A stretch of 64,000 nucleotides of DNA from Cadophora sp. MPI-SDFR-AT-0126 (taxonomy: Eukaryota > Ascomycota > Leotiomycetes > Helotiales > Ploettnerulaceae): contig JAGMVK010000009.1 of assembly GCA_020747065.1 (NCBI GenBank), positions 2,418,001 to 2,482,000 on the forward strand, written 5' to 3'. The notes below the pieces were generated by a model, which was not told where the DNA came from, did not search any database, and saw only the letters and a program-made list of their open reading frames with translations. This document shows positions 33,574 through 43,576 of this stretch, one piece after another. Both the position numbers and the translations under genes were made by a program. Every line of letters begins with the position of its first letter. Position 1 is the first letter of the stretch.

Positions 33574-35492
33574 TCGGGGTGTGGAGAGTGATCCTCAGGA
33601 TGTGTGTACCAAAAGCACGATGCTCCAGGTATTATTATCTAAATCAATCACGTGCTGAACCCCCGCTCATTACTCGAAGCCCATTGCTCTACGAACGAAG
33701 ATTTTCAACAAGGAAATTTGCCAGAGCTCGGCATGCTCAACTACTGAATACTACCAAAGGAGGCGTGTTCCATTCAGCTGCGAGTGAGCCATGGGTGTAT
33801 CAGGTAAGGTGATTGAAGCAGTAAGATCTTTCATTGAAAATGATTGCTTCACCTCAGGTGTAGTGGACTGTGCGGTAGAGCTGTGCAGGGGCAATCTTCA
33901 CATGCAGCGTTAGTCGACATATCGGCCTTTCAGCTTTTGACTTGACATTTTTCAACATTTTCTATCCAACTGCATCCTGTCGTGACAATCAGCTCATGCA
34001 ATTGTTGACTTCTTGATCGAGGTGAATGTCAACGCGGGCCGGGAGCCACTCCTTTGCCGAGTCGCCAGTACTCGAGAGACCTTCAGCACTGAGTTAGCAT
34101 ACTAATGTGGCGTTTGTAGGCGGCCATCGGATGATGGCTTCAAGAAAACCAACATCCAGGCTGGCTGGGCCGTAAATGGTGCAGATCGGGAGCTTGGTGT
34201 TGAAAGAATCTTCTTGGAAGAGACGCCACACCACTTTTCAATAGATTGGACCCAATACATTGGGGTGGTACAACAGCACACGGAGACCACCAGCCGCGCT
34301 TTGAGAGTTCGATTGGTAGTTAGAGATTTACGTCTTGGGAATTCGTCTTCCATGCCTGCTGCGAGACCTGCGCTGATGGCACACAGACCACCAATTCGAA
34401 AACATTGTGGAATCCATAAAACTGAATCGAGACAACCGGTCCCTCCCAGCCGAGACCCCACAGTGCAGAGCCGTGTTGGAGATACCTAGAAAGAGTAGGT
34501 TTCATAGTGTCGGGTTCTGCTCGATGGAGAAATGACGGCAGATTTTGACAAATTGTCTCATGAAGGAGGCGTGTATGTTGGCCACCGACCTGGATCAGAA
34601 GTCATAGCTTAAGCTACTTACAGCAGTATAGACATTGAGTCAACATGATCGAGCTGGAAAGAAGCTCGTACCTGAGATTTATTCTAACCTGAACAGGAAT
34701 CATACATATGTATCTCCCTGGGTGATGTTCGATCCGCGGCCCTGACTTAATCCTAGAAGATATTTTAAGCCTGCAGATGACACCCCCACCCAATCCACCG
34801 GAGGTTGTTGGGATCAAAGACCCCTGCTGCGGAGGAAAGCCACTTGTGGAACGCGGAGGCGACACACCAAGAAGACAAGGATACTTCGGGACCGATGTGA
34901 CAGCGAAGAAATCTGACAAGATATGCAGGGGTGGCCAAACATTAATCAGCGACAACTTGCATAAACTTTTCAAGCTGCAGCTCTCACATTTGCGATTCGT
35001 TCGGCTGCTGATTGACTGTAAAAACCCTCAACTCGGACCAGGGACGGTCGTAAATCCTGATTTGGTATTTGCAGCATCTTGGCCGCGCATATGGGCTTAT
35101 TCGAGGCCCATGGACGGCAGCATGTGGCTTGTATGCTTGGCCTGAGCTGGTTTGTGGAATATCAGACGTCGCCAGCACCCTTGGTCTTTGCAGAAAATGC
35201 GGCTTACAAGCAATAAAAAGCATAATAGACAAGGCTGACAAGTATTGCTTCGTGGTCTGTGTATTGCTTGCTTGTCACTCTGACCGCATCTCTGACAACG
35301 AACTATTTGCTTGGCAATATTAAAGTTCTCGAAGGCAAATAGCACGGCAAAGGTTACTCAAGCCGTATGCTGGGCTACGCGGACATTCGAAGACGGGAAG
35401 ACCTCGTAATTCAGCTGGGCAGCTGGGATACTGGGGGGCAGAGGCTGCCTTCTGTCAAGCGGAGCTCAGTCTACCTGTGATAGAGAAGTTTG
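33574..35492. other. Intergenic region between uge3 and agd3 candidates
   Basis: A divergent intergenic region of about 2 kb. A CACGTG site lies near 33649, about 80 bases upstream of the epimerase start. A decayed spherulin-4 fragment lies at 34139-34489 (separate entry). Open frames at 34777-35145 and on the opposite strand show no recognisable family. Confidence 0.5.
34139..34489 (+). pseudogene. Spherulin-4 (GH135) gene relic
   Basis: The open frame reads NIQAGWAVNGADRELGVE followed by RIFLEETPHHFSIDWTQYIG. This lines up with the intact hydrolase at 29.2-30.3 kb around its active site: AGWASN against AGWAVN and IFFDEAPHQF against IFLEETPHHF, with similar spacing, and the following Y..VVQQ matches YMHTVGQ. 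The first catalytic Asp is replaced by Glu. The upstream strands cannot be joined in frame (a stop lies just before), and the downstream segment that should carry the FEQSY-type Glu is replaced by unrelated sequence. No start, anchor or splice signals are evident. It is most likely the remains of a duplicated or second spherulin-4 gene. Similarity is limited to about 45 residues. Confidence 0.6.
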
Positions 35493-35498
35493 TATAAA
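35493..35498 (+). promoter_or_regulatory. TATA box for the Agd3-like gene
   Basis: TATAAA on the plus strand about 122 bases upstream of the chosen start codon, followed by a normal leader. Confidence 0.45.
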
Positions 35499-35619
35499 GT
35501 GCCTTCCATTTGTAGACTGATCCGATGATGCGTTGATTTCAGTCAGACCTGCTTTGATTCCGGGTATTGCTGTGTTCATTCGTTTACTGTTTTGCCAACA
35601 GCTTTTTCCGAAAGTCAAA

Positions 35620-38235
35620 ATGCAACTCACATTCGGATCACTCAAGCCTTTCTTGATAGCAGGCACATTATTGGCTTCCGTGATATCTCCTGCCTCGGCC
35701 AAGACGGTGTCAAGCACAATCCTTGTACTTGCCCGAAATGCTGCTGAAGCAACCTCTGGGACATCTGGTCTGAAAGCCTATGGCATTCCCTACCAACTCG
35801 TTCTTGTTCCACAGGCAGGAACTGCACTCCCCACGCTCAGTTCCTCGACTGTTGGTAACTATGGCGGCATAATTGTCATGAGCGAGGTTTCCTATGAGTA
35901 TTCTACAGGCTGGGCTAGTGGCATCACTGCCGCACAATGGCAAACGATATACAACTACCAGATCTCTTTCGGTGTTCGACTCGCAAGATTAGATGTATAT
36001 CCAGGCCCAGACTTTGGTGTGTGCCCTTTTTGTTTTGATACACGCCTTCTGACTCGAGAATGCAGGTGTGACAACAACCATTGATGAGCAAGGCTGCTGT
36101 GATGCTGATGTTGAGCAGCTGGTCAGCTTCACTGACACCAGTGACTTTCCGACAGCGAATCTCAAAGTGTAAGTGCTCAGATTATGACTCTTGCTCTCCA
36201 GAATCTAGCTAATTTTCCCTCAGAGGAGCTGGCATGACCACCAAAAGCCAATGGCATTATCCTGCAACCATCACAAATTCCACTCTTGCCAGACCAATTG
36301 CTCAGTTCGCTGCAGGGGGACCTTTCAACAGTCCCTCAACTGCAGCTGTGATCAACAACTTCGGAAATAGGCAACAGATGGTATGGTTCACTAGTTGGGG
36401 TACTGACTGGTCTGTCACTTCAAACTTCCTACAACACGCTCACATCCATTGGATCACTAGGGGACTCTGTAAGTGAAAACCATCAAACACAAAAGTCTTA
36501 TTTGCTGAAGTTTCAAAAAGTTCTTGGTCAGCGCCGCATACTGTTCGGTGCTCAAGTCGATGACGTCCACCTGACAACAGAGATTTACCAGTCCACATCA
36601 ATCTTTCGCATCCGGACCAGCGATCTTGATGCTCACGCCACATGGCAAGCAAGTCTGAACACCCGTCTCCCTGCCGGATCATCGTTCACAATTGAGCTTG
36701 CTCATAATGGTAATGGCAACATTGAAGCTGCCGTTGCAGCTGATACGGCAGAAACATGCGTTCCCGACAGTTCAATAAATCTCCTCGACTACCCACCTAG
36801 CACACCTTTGGAGTTCGTGAAGCCCATCGGCACTGGCACCGATCTGTGGCCTAGCACACCATTGACCTATGGATGGAGTCTTGCTTGCACGAAGCTCGAT
36901 CCTGTTGGCAACTGGTTTCAGGTCGCGACAAATCGTGACAAGTTCTTCCATCTGTCACATACATTTACCCATGAAGCCTTAAACAACGCCACCGATTCTG
37001 ACGCTAGACAAGAGATTCAATTCAATCAAGCATGGCTGGCTCAAGTGGGAATCGCTGCTGGGAAGTTCAGTCCGCAAGGACTAGTTCCTCCTGCGATCAC
37101 GGGACTTCATAACGGAGACGTGATTCGGGAATGGATGGCCAATGGGATCACGAGAGTTGTTGGTGATAATACCCGTCCCCCTTTGTTGAATACAGTAAGT
37201 TGATTTTTGAATTCGAAAGCCACTATTCTTCGAAATGTTGCAGCCAAATCTAACCGCCTGACCCTTAGGAGAACGAGCATTGGCCACTAATCACCACTGT
37301 CGCTGCGAACGGATGGGCGGGGTTGACAATCATCCCTCGATGGTGTAAGTTCCCTTTCAATCTGAAAACCATATGGAACAATGTCATCTTCTCATGCTTC
37401 ATTAAAAATGTCAATATGACGCTTATACTTCCTCTCGTTTAGCTACTCCTATTTACTACAACTGCTTTTCAGCCGCTTGCACGCTTGCCGAATGGATCAA
37501 CACGTCTGGAGGCTCTGGAGATTTCAACTCGTTGCTTGACTACTCTCGCTCCACTTATGTACACCACCTACTTGGCTTACGTCATGATCCGTATGTTCTC
37601 CTTCACTTAGCGAAACATGGGCAAACAGAACCACGACTAACCACTTCTCGCAGTATGATGTTTCATCAAGCCAACCTCAGGCAGGGAGATACTGGCAGCT
37701 TTACAGTGGGGCCTGTGACTGGACAGCTGTCTCTCTACCAGATATTTGTTGAGGTTGTTCTCCAAGAAATGATGAGACTGTATGTTGAAGACCATCTTTT
37801 GACTTTTGCCGAGTTTGGAAGACGGCTTCCATTTCAATCTTTGGATGGGCAAGCTGACAAGACTTACTACAGAACAACGTGGCCAATAATCACCAAAAAG
37901 CACGACGACATCGGCCAAGCCTTCCTCGATCGCATGACCGTTGAGTAAGTCTCTATTCCCAAATCACGCTTCCATCTACTGACTCAAATCCCAGTAAATG
38001 CGCCCCAAGGCTTACTTATATCTACTCTGGCGACAACACGCACATTACTGGCGTCACTGTCGGCGCCACGGGTAACTCTTGCTCAAAGCCGATTCCCATA
38101 CAATTTCCTGGTCCTGCGACGACAAATGCCAGTGGAGTCGTGAATGAGCAGCTGGGGACGGATCCACTTACGAAGTGGACGACGCTGAGTGGAAGTGCGG
38201 TGACTTTTAATCTCGTTACTCCGATTGCTGTGTGA
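35620..38235 (+). CDS. agd3: Secreted polysaccharide deacetylase, CE18 type (Agd3-like)
   Basis: Exons 35620-36016, 36066-36168, 36224-36468, 36521-37194, 37269-37344, 37443-37590, 37654-37944 and 37995-38235 give 724 aa; every junction is in phase. Residues 1-27 are a signal peptide (LIAGTLLASVISPASA). The first 240 residues correspond to the N-terminal carbohydrate-binding part of Agd3. The deacetylase domain then shows the metal/catalytic pair D262-D263 in FGAQVDDVH, the metal-binding H395-x3-H399 in LSHTFTHE and the GDNTRPPL motif, with ATPIYYNC and MFHQANLR further on. Agd3 removes acetyl groups from GalNAc residues so that the polymer becomes cationic and sticks to hyphae and surfaces. 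It acts outside the cell. An in-frame ATG at 35533 exists, but only the start at 35620 gives a proper signal peptide. Confidence 0.95.
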
Positions 38236-38521
38236 ATAATACAGTCGGCGTCCTCGAAGATTGGTGGAAGCCGGGTCATCGAATAAAATGAGAATGGATG
38301 AAAAGGGGGGATATTCACAATCGACTCTGAAGAATAATAGATGCTGTAATGAATAATACTCCCCTTCAGTATTTTATAAAAGACCTAAAGCATACACCAG
38401 CTCTGACTTTCAAAACATTCTCAGCTTCAAAACCAAACCCCCTACCCCCAAAAATTTAAGTCTACGCCCAAGAGATCCCACACATTGCACGATCCGAACT
38501 CCGCCCCAGATTATCCAAATA
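38236..38521. other. 3' flank of the Agd3-like gene
   Basis: No gene is seen. It is A/T-rich near the stop codon and C/A-rich further on (38400-38460). Confidence 0.4.
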
Positions 38522-38770
38522 GTGTACTGCCACAACTGCGGCTTCAACGATCCTTTCCCATACTCCACCTGCCCATTCTGCAACGCAGCTTTCCTTTCCA
38601 CAGGCTCCGCCGTCAGCGAGTATGACCAGATACCCAGCACCAGCACGTACAGCAACAACGCAGCTATGCAGTGGTGGTTGAGTGGCCTTCAACCTGGTCC
38701 CCAAGAGCGTCCGAGGTATTATCCTCCGAGCTCGTTTCCTTGGTGGCAGTTTCCTCATGGATGGAGCTGA
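38522..38770 (+). CDS. Possible small zinc-ribbon protein (5' end not found)
   Basis: An open frame of about 82 codons contains YCHNCGFNDPFPYSTCPFCN, a two-CxxC arrangement typical of a small zinc ribbon, followed by a Ser/Pro/Trp-rich tail. The frame stays open upstream to at least 38450 but has no ATG, so a first exon would be needed, perhaps joined at the CAG near 38507-38509. Small fungal proteins with one CxxC...CxxC knuckle are common. The opposite strand is open over the same stretch. Low confidence. Confidence 0.3.
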   Translation: MYCHNCGFNDPFPYSTCPFCNAAFLSTGSAVSEYDQIPSTSTYSNNAAMQWWLSGLQPGPQERPRYYPPSSFPWWQFPHGWS

Positions 38771-38992
38771 AAGAAGCCTTTGTATGAAAGAGGGATGGAA
38801 GTTGAGGGAGTTATACAATATAAGCGTAGGTTGGGCGTGATATGTGGTCGTTGCCAGGTTTTTGTGCGGTAGAGGTCTCGAGGCCCCGATGATCGCGACA
38901 GGAAGCTAGAATCGATGATCTTCAATATTTCCTAGCCAGTTGAGGATTACTCTCGCGTATTATGCAATCAAATCTCAAATCTTGCGTATATT

Positions 38993-39979
38993 TCAGCTTT
39001 GTGCTTTCTTCCATGCCATCACCTCCTTCTCTAGTCGAGACGTGACATCCTGCCAGCCCTCGCCACCTTCTGCGTTATGGATCTTCAAAGTCACAATATC
39101 AAAATGATGTCCCGCCCAGTCACCGAAATTGCATTCCATCTCACGTAGCTCATACGGTGGATACGTCGTCCAGAAGGTCTTCATCAGCAACACGTCCTCA
39201 AACGTCATTTCCGTAGAGCTCTTTCCTTGTCTCGTTCTGCGACGGCCCGGCCCTTCAGATGACACCACTTCTTTCGTAGTCAAATTTCGCAGAACACACG
39301 CTTGATCCCGCGGGGAGGGTGGCAAGCATGAAAGCTGTTGTTGTATCTCACTCCATCGGTTTTTGGGAATGCCACTACTCTCCCTATGCAGTGCTGCGGC
39401 GTTCCGCCATTGCTCCTGCAGCTGAGTCCCAGTCTTTGGCGCGTCAAAATTCCACCCAGCCCAAAACAGTTTCCGAGATATTGGCATCCACGATCCATCC
39501 TCATCTACTGCTTTCTCAACAGCTGGAGAGCTGACCAGAGTCTCTGGAAGGTTTGTAGAGTAAGAGCCTTGAAAGATTATTTTTGCGTTCGCCCATGGTG
39601 CAGCACATTTGAGGAAAGAGCGGTAAATGTGCTGTGATACGGGAGACCAAAAGCCTTCACAAGTGAGTCCGAGTGCCATTATATCGACAAGGTCGTCGCT
39701 GACGTGTTCGAGAATCATGTCAATGAGCTCGTGGGAGAGTATGTCGAACCGACCCCGACAGCAGACACCTTTCAATGTTGGAACTTTCGTTGCTGCGCTG
39801 ACGGGTCGGGCCAACAATTCCCAAACATCAAATAGAGCCTTGCTGGAAGTTATATCATTGAGCTTTGTGCCCCACCCATCGTCGGTTTCGGTGAAGGAGT
39901 GTCGCTGTTCTAATTCGGGGGCGTAAAGGAGCCATTGTTGAGGCGAGCGCATAGTCTGGTCTACTCCTGGGGGGCACAT
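38993..39979 (-). CDS. F-box-like protein of unknown target
   Basis: Single exon, 328 aa. Residues about 78-110 (FDILSHELIDMILEHVSDDL, then VDIMALGLTCEGFW) fit the fungal F-box pattern of an L/P-x-E-x2 turn followed by a helix and a conserved Cys/Phe end. F-box proteins bring targets to SCF ubiquitin ligases; the rest (Trp-rich, charged) has no recognisable repeats, so the target is unknown. A second ATG at 39949 (MRSPQQWLLY) is an alternative start. Confidence 0.82.
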   Translation of the reverse strand: MCPPGVDQTMRSPQQWLLYAPELEQRHSFTETDDGWGTKLNDITSSKALFDVWELLARPVSAATKVPTLKGVCCRGRFDILSHELIDMILEHVSDDLVDIMALGLTCEGFWSPVSQHIYRSFLKCAAPWANAKIIFQGSYSTNLPETLVSSPAVEKAVDEDGSWMPISRKLFWAGWNFDAPKTGTQLQEQWRNAAALHRESSGIPKNRWSEIQQQLSCLPPSPRDQACVLRNLTTKEVVSSEGPGRRRTRQGKSSTEMTFEDVLLMKTFWTTYPPYELREMECNFGDWAGHHFDIVTLKIHNAEGGEGWQDVTSRLEKEVMAWKKAQS

Positions 39980-40080
39980 GGTGATGGCTTGATGTGTGGT
40001 TGATGGACTTTGATAAAAGTGTGAGATGATGTGAGGTGTGTGTAAGGAAGCGAGACTTGGGCGAGGGGGATGAATCTTGC

Positions 40081-40086
40081 TTTATA
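40081..40086 (-). promoter_or_regulatory. TATA box for the F-box-like gene
   Basis: TATAAA on the minus strand about 105 bases upstream of the start codon at 39979. Confidence 0.4.
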
Positions 40087-40586
40087 CTTGCTCGCTAAGC
40101 CCCCCTCAAAATTAGCCGAGTGTTGCCTAAACAAAACACGTGCGCAAATCAAGACTGAAAGTTGTTGCAACTCAAGCAGAAGGAAACACTTTTCTTGACC
40201 ACTGTCTTCTAAAACTAGGTCAACTTCATGCTGCTCCGTTTCTCCCAGGTCTCTGGGATGGTGTTGATCTTTAGGTTCCTTGGTGGCGGCGGTTCGCTGG
40301 CGGAAAGGGGTCTCCAAATAGGTTTGACAAGCAACAAGCTAGCTTTCGAAATTTAAGACCAGGACTCGCAGAGCGATCAACTCCCAGCGGGAGGGAGGGA
40401 ATCCTCCAATCTGAACGTCGTTCATCTGTAAGGTTGTCATTTCCTTACTTCAAACTTCGGGAGGAAGTGGAATTCCAAGTTTCGATTAGATGCGAGCGCC
40501 AATGCAAGAGGTGACTGATGCAAAAGTCAAAGAAGAAGAAAATGCAACAGAAGAGCCTTCAACAACGAAACCAGAGTGTAGAAGAT
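40087..40586. other. Intergenic region between F-box-like gene and multicopper oxidase
   Basis: Promoter side of the F-box-like gene and 3' side of the oxidase gene. No gene or repeat is seen. Confidence 0.4.
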
Positions 40587-42750
40587 TCAGGATGAGTTGC
40601 TGCATAGCGACTTTGCAGCAATATTCACCACCCCGTGATCTTCTTCTCCTCCAACCTGAATCCCCATCGCCATGCCACTAGCCTGATGAAACAACACATG
40701 ACAATGCAACATCCATATCCCTACATTTTCCGCCTTGAACCTAATGATAACATATCCTCTCCTCGGCACGCTTACAGTGTCTTTCCTCACTGGATTCTCG
40801 ATATTGATTTCAGGCCGTGAAGACCCCGCAGCGTGGGAGTATGGGTTATAGCTCCCCCATCCATACTTCGATCGATGCGTCGCCAGGACATAAAAGGAGT
40901 ACCCGTGTAGATGGAATGGATGTGCTCCGTCGTCGAGATTATTGATTATGATATCGACCCATGTTTCGGACTCTAACGAGAGGGGAATGTAAGGGATGAG
41001 TTGATTTTCGTCCCATTCTGCGTGGGGAAGCGAGATGAGAGGAAGAGCGGGGTTAGATTGAGGAGACCAGGTTGTGCGATTCATGAAGCCACTGGGGTGG
41101 TTGTTGGAGATTGACAACTTTTGGGTCTTGGCATAAAGGAGAAGGGTTTGGTGGGCTGTGGGTGGGATGGTGCCGGATCTTGGAGCGCCGTGAGCAGTTG
41201 CGAGGTCGAAATGATTGGAAGACGATTCCATAGGAAGGTCCTTATTAGATGTAGGGACGAAATCAAATACAGGAAACGATTGATTCTGCCGTAGGGCTTG
41301 ATTTGGGTACTTGAAGTTTCTGCAGCAATATGTTAGGGACGCAATGTGATCAGATGAGTCAGCGCCCTTACTCTGGATCGAGGAATACTCTCAGTTCAGG
41401 CGACGTGGTTGTGGAATGTGTATCCCAATCAAGAAGTAAGTCAACGCGTTCACCAGGATATAGAATGCCAACGGAGCTTGAAGCATGACCCAATACGGAG
41501 GACCCGCCATCTACCGCCAGAGGGGTAAGGTTGGCAGAAGACAACTGGACAGTGAACCCCGCGAGAGACCTGTGTATTGATATTAGCTACCATTGGAAAA
41601 TTCATATTACTGTGAATGTAATCGTACCCAACGTTTACGAATCGTAGCCGCACTGGAGCTCGATTATCTGGTGACCCGAACAAACTGAGCACCTCTCCCT
41701 TCATCCTGTCAACACATTCGACCGGTCGTGCAGGCACAGCCATCGAGCAAACAAACTTGCCAAATCCATTGACAAGAAGCGAGTCCGGTACAGGCTATGG
41801 CAACAGAGTCAAACGATATACAACAAGAGTGTCAAACCAGCAGAACCAACAACACTTACTTCATTGCCAAACCCCCTCGCACTAGTGTACCAAGCGAGCA
41901 CCTCCTCGGCACTTCTATGATACCAATCGCCTATCATGACAAGCACGTCTTTCTCATACTTATACTCACCCATATCATTGCTCTTCTCAGCGGGCCTATG
42001 AACTACAAGTCCACCATACATCCCATCACCCCTCTGGACCTGAGAATGCGCATGCCACCAAAATGTCCCAAAGTTCTCACTTCCAATAACAAAGTCATAA
42101 ATGAAGCTCTTTTCTGGTAGTATATGACATTGCGTAATTCCAACGGCACCGTCCATCTCGTTCGCACCACGCATCTCAAGCCCATGCCAATGAATCGAAA
42201 CGCCTTCTGATGCCAAACTGTTCGTCACATGGATCAACAACCTGTCACCAGGCCGACATTCGATCGTGGGACCTGGGAACAGGTCATTGACGAGGTAAAC
42301 TTCTTTTCTGACACCGTCTGGGTAGCGAACTCCAGATGTGATGTTCCAGTGGTGCGTGATCGTGGTTGGGTGCCTCGACACGTGATCTTCTGGGTGGAGC
42401 TCAATCCCAAGCTTTCTCCCAGTAGGGTTTGATTCATCTGAAGTCGCTTCAGAGGTAAATAAGGTGGTTGATTTCCATAGCAGTATTGACAAGGAATTTG
42501 AAATGACCACGGCAATGAAGATGATGCCGAAAAGCCAACCAAGCGGTCTCAGCCATCTGCTCGCATCTCTATGGCGGTGAAGATTATCTGGCCTGGGTTC
42601 GAATGGGTGAGCGAATATCTCTTCATTACCTAGAAACTGCCGACTAGGTTCATTATTGTGTTCGGCCGATGTTGATGTAGAACAGAAGCTGCTCAATCGT
42701 CGTCGTCCCGTCTTAGACCCAGTCTCAAAGATCCCTGTCGCATCTTTCAT
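40587..42750 (-). CDS. Multicopper oxidase with N-terminal membrane anchor (laccase/ferroxidase type)
   Basis: Exons (minus) 42750-41860, 41794-41628, 41569-41372 and 41319-40587 give 662 aa. The first 65 residues are hydrophilic, followed by one membrane helix (LGWLFGIIFIAVVISNSLSI), so this is a type II membrane protein with the copper domains outside. All four copper-binding segments are present: HWHG, FWWHAHSQ, HPFHLHG and HCHVLFHQASGM, with a Met at the axial position of the type 1 copper. It would oxidise phenols or metal ions while reducing O2 to water. It does not have the C-terminal membrane helix of Fet3 ferroxidases, so iron uptake is not indicated. There is no iron permease beside it. 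The substrate is unknown. Confidence 0.94.
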
Positions 42751-43576
42751 CCTCGGCTGTGCTTCTTCTCACTATTCAACTCTTGTCAACACTTCACAAA
42801 TCCTTCGACATTTCAATTGTTGTTCGAACAACCAAAGGCAGGACGACTCACCGTCTCATTACAGTCCAGTGACTTAGGCTAGGACTTCCATCCCACTCTG
42901 TCATCTCTCCTTTCCAACAAGCTGCCAACCCCTCTCTGATCTTCGGCACGTGGAAAGGATACGTACAAATTACCAAGCTAGAAGCAGAAGGTCGGAATGC
43001 CGATTGACAAACAGGAAGGCAGAGAGTTCCGCTTACTACGGGCTGAACCTCGACGATGGATCGTTGCATTCAAGCTGCATGTCGTTGGACCAAAGTTTTG
43101 GTTCCTGCATGCCACGGGTAGAAATGCTTGGCGGTGATTGGTCTTCGTGTCCCAGGTTTTCCGCAGGAGTAATGGCTCCAGCAACCCGAATCGAGTGGGA
43201 TTATCGTCGGAAGTGCCATCACGAAGGCACGTTTCGAAATCGAAAGCGATCTCTTTTCCCATCTGGGTCCAAAATGGTGCCATGCTGAGTTTCTGTCACT
43301 TCGTGTGGAGTGCTGGCTTGGGTTGCAAGTATGCGAAAGCTTACTTCAACACCACATTTCTTCATTAGTGGACCCTGCAGATCTTCATCGTTCTTAATCA
43401 ATAGTGCCATGCAGGGCCAGGAACCCGTCTCGACAGTTTCCGTGTCCCGATGGCGAGGGGCAAGGGTAGATCCTGATCCAAATCCCAAGATCCGGAAGAT
43501 ATAAGTATGGCATGTACTGATGAGAGATCTTCGTAGAAGACTCCGAGAGCCCATCTAACGAACGACGTATCTCACA
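42751..43576. promoter_or_regulatory. Divergent promoter between multicopper oxidase and phospholipase C genes
   Basis: 826 bases between diverging start codons. A TATA box for the plus-strand gene is listed separately. Overlapping open frames on both strands (42950-43550) are unrelated to known families. Confidence 0.4.
43500..43505 (+). promoter_or_regulatory. TATA-like box for the phospholipase C gene
   Basis: TATAAG about 77 bases upstream of the start codon at 43577. Confidence 0.45.
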
